In this document: positions 23,422 through 42,800 of the stretch, piece after piece
How the letters are laid out: every line of letters begins with the position of its first letter
Numbering within the stretch: the stretch's first letter is position 1
Source of the DNA: Neelides folsomi
Lineage: Eukaryota; Arthropoda; Collembola; Neelipleona; Neelidae
DNA: 52,054 nt
Assembly: GCA_034687125.1 (NCBI GenBank)
Contig: JAQGBZ010000409.1
Location: 1 to 52,054, forward strand
Reading direction: 5' to 3'
The notes under the pieces: model-generated
The model's database searches: none
Told to the model about the DNA's origin: nothing
What the model saw: only the letters and a program-made list of their open reading frames with translations
Made by a program: the position numbers and the translations under genes

Positions 23422-23896
23422 ATGTCACGAAACGTAGAAGAAGAGATCAAGTCACAACTAGAGTGGATTAAATTTCGTGAAGACACCCTAGGAGAAGAAC
23501 ACATTGAAAAAATTGGATTTGAAAAAATTAAAGGAAAAATTAAAGAAAATCCCCTTGTTCCGATTGGTAATATGATCATTTTAAAATGCATTTATGCAAT
23601 AGATTGAGCTATAATTAACTACACTAACTTATTATTTAACCTCTCTTTTACCCGTATGTTTCATTTTATTATTATTATAATAATTGATATTTATAGGATG
23701 CCTTGCGACACTTGGAGCCCTGACATACGGCCTCATAGCTTTCCGAAGAGGTCAAACGCAAAAATCGCAAATGATGATGAGGACGAGGATCGCCGCCCAA
23801 GGATTCACAATTGTTGCACTTCTTGGAGGAATCGTATTCGGCTACGGCGGATCTGACTCGAATTCGATTACTCTCAAATCACGAGGAAAAGATTGA
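23422..23896 (+). CDS. HIGD2A: HIG1 domain family protein (HIGD2A type)
   Basis: Two exons (23422-23566 and 23697-23896) join through a split Gly codon and encode 114 residues. A charged N-terminus (1-45) leads into the HIG1_N domain: KIKENPLVPIGCLATLGALT, then YGLIAFRRGQ and RTRIAAQGFTIVALLGG. Two membrane hairpin helices (about 49-64 and 83-99) flank the conserved RRGQ...MMRTRIAAQ loop. Relatives of yeast Rcf1, including HIGD2A, sit in the mitochondrial inner membrane and help assemble cytochrome c oxidase and respiratory supercomplexes. The wording of the loop is closer to HIGD2A than to HIGD1A as I recall them. The ATG at 23422 is the first in frame after a probable leader splice acceptor. 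Confidence 0.92.
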
Positions 23897-24845
23897 ATTG
23901 GATCGTTCTAGTGACTAATTAAGATCTACCCACAATCTAGTTAATAACAGCCGTATGTAAAACATTATAATTTTTAGCTACGCCAAATATATTTGCAAGT
24001 ATGTACATTGATAACCATTAATTACTTATATTTATTATTTAATAATACATTACGTCTCTTTGAAAAATAAAGGTTGTAAATAAATATTTATCTTTACTAG
24101 GCATTCTTATGAATCCTACATCCCCTTAAAACAAAGTATTATTACTTTAATACTAAAATAAGTGTCCTGGATGTAAATTGCTTTCTATGTAAGTGTCTAG
24201 TTTGATTTGGATCAATTTTCGTATGATTAATTGGTTTAGACAAATTGGTCATTTATCTAACAGAACGGGTTGAAGCAAAGAATGAGGATTGTAGATGGAA
24301 TCTTTCTTGGAATTAGATCAGGATCGAGAATAAAGGCTGGATCTTGAACTTAACAATGCAATGAGCATCGACTTTGAGAAGAAAGAGGGCTCGAAAAGAG
24401 GTCTACAAGTTCTTCCACGAATCTCCCCGATGGGAAGACAGATGATCCAAAATAGAACTTGGGCAGTGGCAGAGAGGAAATCCACATTTGAGTAGGAAAG
24501 TGGAAATTAGTACCGCCGTCCCAATTTGAACCAACGATTTTAGAAGTGATGTGTGAGATAGATAATCTTTAATCGAGGGGGCAATGGTGCCATTGGAGGC
24601 GGGATCGGGGCCAGTCAAGAAGGGAGGCACAGCCAAATTCCCCCTGTCATCTCAATCTCACGACAATCCCAAGTGGAACAAGTGGGATCTCATTTCACAG
24701 TCACCCTATTTTCCACCACCATAATAACTCAATCACCGGAATCAATTTTTTTCTCACCCCAAATCCAACCTTTTAAAAATACATTCGGGACGTAAAGCGA
24801 GTCAACTTTCCCTTGCCGTCCTCAGTCGACGAGTTCTCCGGGAAG
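23897..24845. other. Intergenic region upstream of the lysyl oxidase gene
   Basis: The first part holds the 3' end of the HIG1-domain gene, with AATAAA at 24066-24071. From about 24250 to 24845 the sequence becomes less AT-rich and runs into the lysyl oxidase start, which suggests its 5' leader and promoter. Open frames here on the minus strand do not resemble known proteins. Confidence 0.4.
24066..24071 (+). terminator. Polyadenylation signal AATAAA of HIG1-domain gene
   Basis: AATAAA lies 170 bases after the stop codon in AT-rich sequence. The assignment is by position. Confidence 0.45.
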
Positions 24846-28442
<3,597 letters not shown>

Positions 28443-30494
28443 GGTCGCAAATGTTGTAGTTTCAAAATATTTATGTATTATTATGTTTTATCTCATGGTC
28501 TGTGATTGAAGAAATCCTTTCATTTGCTACTCCGAGTGGCGCTTAAATTCATTACATCTTATATTTAACCATCAAAATATATTTATTCTACTCCATATCA
28601 TATACCCAGTGTTATTTATTGTCAAACTTATATCGTTTATTTAGAGCAGAATTAATCGTTGTGTTAATTATATATTCTTATCTACAAGTACTTACATGCG
28701 CTGATGCTTTAAATTCATTAACGTCATAACAATTACCTGAAGTGTCGATATACAAGTATTTTTACTTGTACATTATGTGTATTACGGTATATCAGTGGGT
28801 CTGCAGGTTTGGTATATATGAATAACAATAAAGATACCATACAAGCATCAACTGTAATTGAATCATAAAATTGAAAAGCTTCATAATTGGCTATGTAAAG
28901 CCTTTTCCGTGATTTGCTCCTAGATCGGCAAAAGATTTCAAAAAACGAGAAAAAGCTCTTACAATAAATAATATCCTTTACTTCCCATTTACATCACATT
29001 TATTCATCAATCATGAAGGGTTCCTTGTACTATCCAATGTTTCACTCACGTATTTTTCACTTTATTTTAAAGTACACGTAAAACTATTTATTTTTGATAT
29101 TTTATGAAATGTGAAGATTCACAAATCTCAAAATATCTACTATAAGTTATCTACTATAAGTACATACACATTAATTAGTTAAAATTTAAACAATCTAAAT
29201 TACTTTTTGCATTCTACAAGTAATTCATATTCATCCAATAAACATTAAATGTAATTGATAAAGTCTAATAAGAACTTACAATATAGAATAATTAGGTGAA
29301 TGAATGTAAACCATTAACAATTTTTAACTTTTTAGTTTTAACTTTAAAGATTTGAAGGATAGTTAAAAGTAACGTAAATAATTTCTAGATTTCAAAATAT
29401 ATGCACATTCGCATAAGGTAGAATCGCCTTATTTTACATTTATATTTTATAATTAAATATTTACAGAAAAACTTCCCATTTCAAATACTATGGTACGAAA
29501 TATAGGCAAGTTTAATTAGTGCTTTGTATACACGTAATTTAACGTAACTTATGTAAATATACTATAATATATATATAATACATATGTATATTGTATAATA
29601 CTGTTATTTATTAAGAATACTTACATAGAATATTTTCAATTAAATATATTCATAAATCTATTAATACTTGTCAGTTTAATACGTATAATGGGATTAGACT
29701 AATAAACATGATTAATTGGCTTAATTGTGCAATTCCTATAATTAATATTATCGTATCTAGTAATACTATTTATGAATGTCGGTAATACTTTTTGAAAGCT
29801 TAATATTATATTGCTCAAGACATGTACCTTAAGAATATTAAACAATTTTGAATTTCAATAACAATTAATAGTTCATTAAAAAGGATCCCAAATTATTTTT
29901 TGTATCTAATCCATGTACCATACTTACAAGTATACTCAATACGATAAAAAGAAGCCAAAGGAACCTCATGAAAGGAATAGGAATAGGTAATACCTATTCT
30001 AGTATATAAATACTATGTTATATACTAAATAGTATATGAGTGTTAATACAGATACATACAATACAAACCTGGTATTTAGTATACATAGTATTAATACACA
30101 TAATAGAGAACTAATATGAGTTTTAAAATGTATTATAATATAAAATTATGTGTATTATACTTACCTACATACATTTAGAATAATTTAGTACTTATGATAC
30201 ATTTGTATAATATGTATATAGTTATTAGAGTAAGTAAGTATTGTATATAATTAATATACCATATTTAATACAGGAATTGAATAATTCAAAATACAATATA
30301 TAGTAATGCGTGGATAATAAATATTTGTTGAAATCGAAGTATAGAATACATATACCGAATGATTATCATGCAATATTCACAAACCCCATTAAAAATCTTT
30401 ATGTGGCATGAAAAGAAGGTTGGAACTGGAAAGAGTAAGGAAACTTAATAGGAAATAGCTATACATTAATGTACAGTAGTTACATATTACCTAT

Positions 30495-30600
30495 ATAAGT
30501 TTGATCCAATTTGAGTGAAATGGAAATCCTATAGCACCAATGTAAAAAATATATTGATGCTATAGGATTTCCATTTCACTCAAATTGGATCAAACTTATA
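30495..30600. repeat. Near-perfect 48 bp inverted repeat (hairpin)
   Basis: The left arm at 30495-30542 starts TATAAGTTTGATCCAATTTG and its reverse complement ends the right arm at 30553-30600. I see one mismatch across 48 bases and a loop of about 10 bases. The arm ends are TATAAG and CTTATA. Such a structure fits a palindromic MITE or a transcribed hairpin RNA. Confidence 0.9.
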
Positions 30601-32213
30601 CAAGTTTAAATAAAAATTGATAAAAAACACCACGCATGTTATTTACTCGAATTAAAGCTCATCGTTTATGTGTCAATGGATGCTGTTAAGACTCGAAACT
30701 CGTGTGATTGGTGATTGTAAACAAATATACATATATTTTATTTTCTCAAAATTGATTTTAAAGAAGCAATACAATTGCAAACAGAGAATAATAATACAAA
30801 TTAAACAAAAAATTGAAATTAGGTCTTTTGATTGAAATATTTACCTATCTGTATAACTACGTTATAATGTTAGTTATAACAATAAGGTATGTTATGTAAT
30901 ATTTAATGTATTTAGATACAATAAGTATATTTTTATATTATTTATTTATATATTGTAATTTAAGTAGTGTGTATATAATGTAATGTATATAAGTCAGACT
31001 CTTCAACACCATCTGAAAGAGAGGCTTCCTTAATGCTTAAATAACACAAATAAAGAAGAAATTTTGGGGAAAAACACTATTAAAAATGAAAATCTGTCAT
31101 TCATAATTGTTTTCTCATCCATGACTGATTAGACTGTCTCTGTATTTAAAAAAATTCTTAAATTAAAACAGGTGATTTGTGAAGAGCATTGGCAGAAATG
31201 AATTTAATATGAAATTTAAAAGACGTGCAAATTTGGTTTAAATTTGACTCTCAAATAAAAGGTTGACTTCTCTCATTTGTGTTACAACTAGCAAATACTT
31301 ATTTATTTGAAATTTGTGAAAGTTCAAAAAAGAAATTATATTTATTATATTACAACATATAAGAAATTTGTGATTAAACATTCTATTGGTGAGGGCGAGG
31401 AAAAATATTGCAAGTTTGAGCTAACAATTAAAAAAACAAGATTTTCGTTATTGAGAATAAATATAACTATTTAACCCATTTATACACATCTCTCTATAGG
31501 TCTTCAAACCAAAACGAGAAAGATCGATACACGTAATTATAATATACTCATATATGAAAGAATTGGAGTCGTAACAAATGTATACAGTAAATGCCACAAT
31601 ATGAGATATCTTTATGTATTTTTGTGTAAAATATGAAAGTATAAGTTTCAATAATACTTATTTTAAATAATTACAAACATACTCATTGTATGAATGTATG
31701 CTAACAACAAAGGCGCATTGGTTTTAAACAAATAATACAATTTTGTATTATATTTTAAAAAATCACAGTAAAACATTTTAAATATAAATATATACTATAT
31801 ATGCTAATTTAATAAACATTTGTAGTCACATAAAAACTTGTTAGACACAGATCTTCAATCACGAGCCTTTTGACCTCGTTTGAAGAATGTTATATTTATA
31901 AACAAATGATCATAATTATTACATACGATTCTGCCTCAAACGAATAATGTGTTACAGATATTTGAATCAGACATATCAAATTTATATTATATTATTAATC
32001 ATCTCCATATTATATCAGTTGTACATATTACATATTAACAACTTGTTGTAACTCACAATCCTCTGTCCAAATTGGATTAGAAACGATTTTCACATGCAAC
32101 AACCGACGAGTAAAACACAACATTTAATCAACAAAAATAAAAAGACTCAAACACAAAAAGATTTCATTAAAGCAGTTTAATTTTTCTGTACTGCATAAGT
32201 AAAATAATAACAT

Positions 32214-32542
32214 GGCCAATCCACGCAGAAGGTAAAATCGGGATATTGAAAAACCCTTGAGGTTCTCTCGATACGCCCCAAAGTCCTATACTTGTAACAC
32301 GTAATTTTTGTTTTTAGCCATACGCTAAAAACGTTCAACGACCCAAGTCACTTTCAAATATGCATTATGTACAATTTTGTAGTTAGAGTATATTTGATAC
32401 TAATATACCACTTGGATCGTTGAACGTATTTAGCGCATGGCTAACAAAACATCACGTGTTACAATTATAGGACTTTGAGGCGAAATAAGAGAACCTCGAG
32501 GGTTTTTCAATATCACGATTTTACCTTCTGCGTGAATTGGCC
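32214..32542. mobile_element. Foldback MITE-like element with about 135 bp inverted arms
   Basis: The left arm (32214-32349) begins GGCCAATCCACGCAGAAGGT and the right arm (about 32409-32542) is its reverse complement beginning GGCCAATTCACGCAGAAGGT. The arms share the order of words GATATTGAAAAACCC, GAGGTTCTCT, AAAGTCCTATA, TGTAACACGT, TAGCCAT, CGCTAAA and CGTTCAACGA, with an estimated one difference in eight bases. About 60 bases separate the arms. No transposase frame is present and clear target duplications were not seen, so it would be non-autonomous. Confidence 0.85.
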
Positions 32543-34666
32543 CAACAATCATATCCATATGTCAATTAAGCTTAAACTAAATAATGTCATCCTTTAACTC
32601 AGCGTAATAGACATGGAGAATTTTCAAGTAAAATTTACCTATAATACATATAATAAGGAGAATCTCATGGTTTTCTTTTTTTAGAAATAATGGAAGCGAG
32701 TTTGATTGTAAGATAGATAGTGTTGGCACTTTGAAGACGTATACAAATATTACGTAATATGTGATTATATTATACACAGTATTTTTAGAGTTAAATTACG
32801 TCAAACGCTCCGTTTGTCCGTATAATAAGTTTATAACTATTAATTAAGTATTTACTTGTTAGGTTACTTTTTCAGTTGGAAACCTACATAGTTCAACTTG
32901 TATTAACTAATTATCCCAAGTATAGTACTTTCCACTATTATTCTCATTTCTGATCTAAAGGAAAAGTCCAAATGGAAAAAGATTCAGAAAAGAATCCACA
33001 AGGTATAATTAACTAACTATTTCTATTCTATGTAATATATTCATCTCTACTACTTTTGTACAATTGTACATACATTAGCTATGTAGTTAAGTGCCTAATT
33101 TAAGAATTTGACATGCTTGAAGAAAAATCGCCCAAGAAGATCTGTATATTAAATGCATCTTATTAACTAATATCTAAGTTATTAAGTATTTTGGTATTGA
33201 TGCCAATTGCCAAATAATCTCTATCGACCAACTAATTACTAGTAATAAGTAACTAATAAGTCAATATATCTTTGAGGGTTAAAAAAGCAATAATTGAATT
33301 TATAAAATGTTTGAAGAAAAATATATATTAAAGAAATACATTTCAATTAATTTATATTTGATTATTTGCGTTACCAATATGAAATTAGTAACTACCATAA
33401 GTCATAAAATCATGCTCTCATATAATTCTCATGTATGACGAATATTATACTCGTACCACATATAATCAATGTATGTATTATAAACTAAATTGAGCTAATA
33501 TTCATTTGTTTAAAAAGAATTGTGAATTGTAATGAAAGGAAAGTAACTTTTGAAGAATTAATATCTAAAACAAGAATAATGAACGAGTATTAAAATTTAA
33601 ATATATGACTTAAAATATTCTTCAAACTCATCTCATCAGAATGAACCAAATTTGAAATATTCGTAATTGGTCAAATAGTACTGATATCATACCTTTGAAG
33701 GCAGAAAATTGACACTATTAGTTCCATACTAACTAGATTAAGTATTTATTATACCATACATGTATAGCTCAATATGCTTCTGGAGTAATGGAGCATTAAA
33801 CGAATTAGAGTTCTAATCCAATTATAAATAGTCATTATCTTTTAAAGGACATATAAAGTCACACTGCCCCTTTCCGGCCATTGCTTACTTACGAGTATCG
33901 CAAGTTACGCATTGATAATATATAGTATATTAAAAGTACTTACATTATCATAAAATTACTTATGTCATATAATATATATGTAAAAATGCCTGTAAGACGA
34001 TGGATGTTTTAAAGCTTCATCTTTTACTTATTAGCTCTCAAATACTCTGATGTTGTGAGAGAGGATGAGTCAAGACGACTCATAGAATATTAGCAAGAAA
34101 TCCAAAGATAACTTAGAAATGAGCCGAGGGGCTGATAAGAAAATGAAATAATATCCTACCAAATAAGAATAGACCTGTGTAATGTTTAAAGTATTCGTAT
34201 CATATTTTGATGAGTTTCTCCAAGGAATAAAAGGAATAAAAGGAAGTTATTCAATATGACTCGCCTGTGTTTTATGTCATTATTTGAAAAGATTTTTTTA
34301 CATAGATGGGAATGCAATATGCAGAATGAGAAAGGTTTCTCCTTTTCACTCCCCTCCTATGTAATAATAATAAACTATTGTAGAAATGAAGAGAGATGTT
34401 TGCTTGTATGTAATAAAGAAGAAATCGGGAAAATGGGTTGTTCGTAGAAAATGAGAAAATGTTGACCTGAGAGAAAAGAAAGGGGCGTTGGAAAGAGAGC
34501 TACTCAAAAAACAAATAATATTTGTAGCATCGTCCACATGCCTCTTCAAAGTCCCCCTAGAGACGGTTGGCCAAGGACAGACGATCTCTAAAGAATTAAA
34601 TAGATCCTCAATGACTTCAATTGATATATAAAATTATCACGCGGCCTTGTCACCAACCTTTCTCTC

Positions 34667-38164
<3,498 letters not shown>

Positions 38165-39873
38165 GAGCTCCAGTTCGACAGCAGGGGCTCATTCCCCCTC
38201 CACAGCATCCAGGATGAGATAGTGGCCGGGCGAAGTCGGGTTCGAGGTTGACCCCTCCCTCGAGAAGTGTCTCGTACGGCTCTCTCCACACGACTACAAC
38301 CAGGAGAGGAGATTCGTAAGAAATGCCAAGGATCCGTCTCCTCCCTTCCACCCTTCCCCCGACTCGGCCACACTCTCCGCTCCGATCCCCGATTCCCTCG
38401 TACTTAAATATGGGAAACATGATTGAAAATGATTAAACCCTCTCGGAACTCCTATCTTAAATCCTGATTAGGAACAAAGATCAACACTTGCTGGTCGTCT
38501 TCCCCTTGTTTTCATGCCCTATTTTGGAGGAGGATCAAAGGACAAAAGTGAGATAGTTCGGAATGGAAATGGAAAACAATTAATTGAAATATGACGGACT
38601 GACGTTGAGTGAAGTCTTTAAACGACGAGGAAGGGTTAAAAGGAAGCGACAATTAATGTAAATGTGGTTTAAATGAATGGAATATTATGTTTCACCTTTT
38701 CCCAGAAATTTAATTAATTCTAAATGGCAACTTTATTCTGATTAAACAATTCCTAATAGGTCAGCTTGTCTGCGAATGAATATTTGTTTCAAAAGTTATA
38801 AAGTAATTAGTCTCCTTACTCTCCTTTGTTTCTCTAACACAACAAAGAACTGTTTGGAAAGATTAATGCATTATGCATCAATGGCATTTTTTGCTCAAAT
38901 AATAAAATCCTCCTGGCTTGGTTTAATTTATGGAAAGCAAATCAATCTCTTTTTTGATCATAAACATTCAACGGATATTTCGAAATCAAAAATAAATCTG
39001 CAAATCAATAAACTGTACAAATTAATATTGGAATAAAATTATTTAAACTTTAGTTGCAACTTCTGGAACCATTTAGGTTTACATTGTTGAACTTCATAAT
39101 AAAATTAATTACTCTTGCCTTTATGCCTTCACATTCACACAGGTTCAATCCAGATTATTTTAATTAGAAAAGTAGGTGTAAGATGGATTCTTATTAACAC
39201 TCCTTTTCCTCAAAGTTCACAAGTTGATTAGGGCCAATTAACTCAGAAAACGGAATGCAGCACAGTTAGCCATTGTTCTCGTGTATTAAAATGAGGAATG
39301 AATGGTCCGAACCTTTGAAAGGACTTCAAGTCCTCTTTTCACTCCCCGCCAACGTCCCTGACCCCAAATGAAGATAAAACAGCTGGGTCAGAGGAGTGAG
39401 AGGTCAATTGAATGAAGTTGGTTAAATTAATTGGAATTATTGGCGTAAATCCGAGATTGGATACTTAGAGGGTTCGTGGGAAGGAAACTTGTACTTTTGC
39501 ATCGAGGAGTTCACGTGGGGTCTCCATTTCCTTTTGGCCGAATATGTTTTATGTTGGAACAAGGGAAATGTTGGGTGTACATGTTGGGAGATAGGAAGAA
39601 ACAATCTGCCGATCCTCCCTCTTTTTATTTCTCCTTCATTCCACTCGATTGAGAGAGAATTCCTCCCGATTGCCTAACCCTGTTAAGGAACCCAAGAACC
39701 TTCAATTCCCACATTTGATCCATCATCGGCCTAGGACTTCCGCGAGGATCTTGGTCGTCTCCAGCCCCGCACCATCCCTCGTCCCTCAATACTCCATTTT
39801 TAATCGACGGGATCGAGGATGACTCTGTAGAAATCCCCGACCACCGACACGTAGAGAGATTTATTTTTTTACA
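38165..39873. promoter_or_regulatory. Shared upstream region of GRK and STIM genes
   Basis: The two start codons face away from each other across 1.7 kb. The 38165-38420 part is GC-rich for this window and probably carries the GRK leader. The STIM leader likely lies within about 39,700-39,873, which is also less AT-rich. The middle (38,560-39,250) is ordinary AT-rich DNA. No specific binding site can be claimed. Confidence 0.4.
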
Positions 39874-42800
39874 ATGTGGTTCGTCAGAGAGAAGTTGCTG
39901 GCAATTATTCTCCTCGTCGCCCTCGACACATTCAAAGGAACCATTTCTGCAACGACAATTCCGGCTCAAGGTGATTCCACTTTTAATCGAAGTTTCAATA
40001 CTCTTGGTGGTTTTATTAATTATTTAATGTTTTAAGCTTTTGGATCGAATTTGACATTTAATTGTGAATCATTATGGTTTCTAGATTCGTGTCCTAATAA
40101 AGAAATTTGGTGTGATTCATTGACTCCTAACGAAAAATTGTCCCTGGAGGCAATATCCATTTTGCATCGCCAACTCGACGATGATAAAGATGGGATTATT
40201 GACTTAGAAGAATCCGATGAGGTTGGATATTATAAAATAGATTTTTTATTTCTAATTTATATCATGAATTATATCATTTATTTCATTAAATTTTAGTTCC
40301 TTCGAGAAGAGTTAAAATATGAAAAAGATTACGAAAAAAGACAAAAGGCCTTTCATAGAAATAACGACAACCAAGTGTCCGTAAAGGAATTATGGGAGAC
40401 TTGGGTCAAGTCTGAAGTTCACAATTGGACGGTGGAACAAACCGTCGAATGGCTCATAGTTTTTGTAGGACTTCCACAATACCAAAATGAATTTTCGTTG
40501 AATTTAATCAATGGAACGCATCTCCCAAGGTGAGTGGATTAAAGTATTTTAATTAAACGCGTATGTGCTCTTGCGTCATCATGGACACTTTACCTTTCCG
40601 GTAAATTTGTGTTAATGGCATTAATGCGTATATTTTTATTTCCAGACTTGCCGCTAATCAACATCATTACCTAACGTCACTTGGAATCAAAGACGCAATA
40701 CATAAACAAAAGATTTCATTGAAAGCACAAGATGTTGTGCTTTTTGGACCATCAAGAGGTATTATTAAAATGAGAGAAAAATATCTTATTATTTTTAATA
40801 ATTTATATTGTTGAATAATTCATATATTATTGATTGCAAATATATCTAGCACAATATCACACTTTTACCATTTTGGTTCCTTCCGATTCGAGATTAGCGA
40901 TATGATAGAAATGTTCTCATTATAAATATTTTTCTTATTTTCCAGATCCTGGGAGTTTTTTGAAGGATTTGATTTACAGTACTGTGCTTATCCTTGCTTT
41001 ATCAATTTGCTGGTTTTCCTATCATCGAAACAAGGAATATCAAAAGGAAGTGATCAGAATGACAAAGCACATGGAAACCCTCACAATGGCGGAGCAAACT
41101 CTGGAAGACATCAAGGTTCATTAAAATTAATAAATAAACCATTACCAAACCATCAGATGTTTTTCTCGAGTCACGTTCATTCGATCCATTTCTTTATTAT
41201 AGAAAGAGTTGGCAAATGAGAAAGCCAAGACCGACCAGATCCAAACAAAACCAATATTGGACCGAGCTCCTTCAGACGATTCCAATTCCGATCCATCTGA
41301 AATCAACTACCTCCGTGACCAAGTGGCGGTAAATTATTTTCTCTCGTCATTATTTTTGCGAATGTAATCTTTAGAAAGTATTCCTTGAATTATTGATCAA
41401 AATTTGCTCCGCTTTTATAATCATGCAAATGAAGCCACTTTTTGAATCGCAGTTCAGAGGTTGGACATCTTATAGACTAAAAATGGGGTATATGGAGAGA
41501 ATGTTTGAAACTTGTTTTGGCTCATTAGTTTGAACAGTATTCATTTAATTGCCTCTTCACTTGACATTGTCTCAAAGGGCAACATGCCTTCGTGAATACG
41601 AAAGTGTAGATTTGAAAGAGGATTAACTTTCAAACTCATCCTCACGGACATTCTCTCATTTCATTTCCCCACTTTTGCATATTCATAGAGAGGGACAAAG
41701 TGTCATCTTTAATTTAAATGCTTATCTCTTCCCCAACGAATCTCACTCCGAATATTCATGAGGTCATAAAGAAAACCTTATATAAGGCTGGACAACTTGC
41801 GACTTCTTTTTTCTCCATTTCTTAAAGTCATTTTCAAATCTACAATTTCGCAATACCCCAACAGTTTTAGCCAAAAATTGAAATTTCCCTTTTTTAATAA
41901 ATTTGGAACGAGTAAATTATTTTTCTCTATGAGTTCAAAAGTGAGGGAGAAATGTCAAAGTGAAATAGAAGGGGACGAAATTCCCGAAATGAACACGCGC
42001 GAATTGATTCCAGTTGTAAGGTCAATGAGTGAACCTACACGGAGCTGTTGTGAAGGGCTTGAAAATGAAATCTACGTAAATCCTAATATTGAAATTTGGA
42101 ATCCCAAATAAATTGATAAATGTTTGTTTACTAGGTTTTGAGGAACGAGTTGCAGAGGACAGAATTGGAGCTTCAGGACAAGTGCTGGGTTCCTCCTCCT
42201 GCACTTCAGCATTGGCTTCAACTCACCTACGAGCTTGAACTTAAATCTTACAAGAAGAAGAACGCCTCTGCTGAGCGCCAATTGAAGCAGGCCAAAGACG
42301 CTGTGAGGAAATCTCTTAACTTTATTTCCTTTGTCCAATCTTTCTCTTATTTACGCTTTCCCTCTTTATTGTAGTGTGATAAGCTGAAGAGGAAACGGTC
42401 GAGTTTAATAGGAGCCTTCGTCTCCACACATGGGCGATCCATAGATGATGTGGATAAGGCGATTCTTGAAGCTCGGTAATTTTTCCCCCACACCTTTGAG
42501 CCTTTTTAATGTAAATTTCCCCCATATTTGACCATTTTACAGTTTTCTTTTTAAGGTAGCCCGTGTGGAACTAACACTCCTTTTTATCTCATTTATTATT
42601 ATTTATTCACAACCTCAAGTCCAAGTACACTTAAACTTTGTAAAGACAGATCTATGCTATTAGGTATGTTATGTATGCTGTATGTATACGTACTGCCATT
42701 AATATATTATGATAGTATAGTAGTATATTACATATACTGTATATTACTTACAATGGTATTTCTTACTAGATTTATACTTGCATAAAATAATAATACTAAT

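Larger units (their letters stand above)
28443..34666. other. Long AT-rich intergenic region with foldback repeats
   Basis: I found no gene in these 6.2 kb. An AATAAA at 28828-28833 may end the lysyl oxidase transcript. Most of the sequence is low-complexity AT. Two strong inverted repeats are described separately. The two flanking genes converge on this region, so it holds 3' ends and no obvious promoter. Confidence 0.5.

Noticed and set aside
24403..24636. Minus-strand open frame of 77 codons upstream of the lysyl oxidase gene
   Set aside because: No recognisable domain, no splice context, and it lies in a probable promoter or leader.
39625..39969. Minus-strand open frame of 114 codons, Cys-rich
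   Set aside because: It overlaps STIM exon 1 and its leader in antisense, shows no family resemblance, and is explained by reverse reading of a less AT-rich segment.
42022..42338. Minus-strand frames opposite STIM exon 7
   Set aside because: They are shadows of the conserved CAD/SOAR coding exon.
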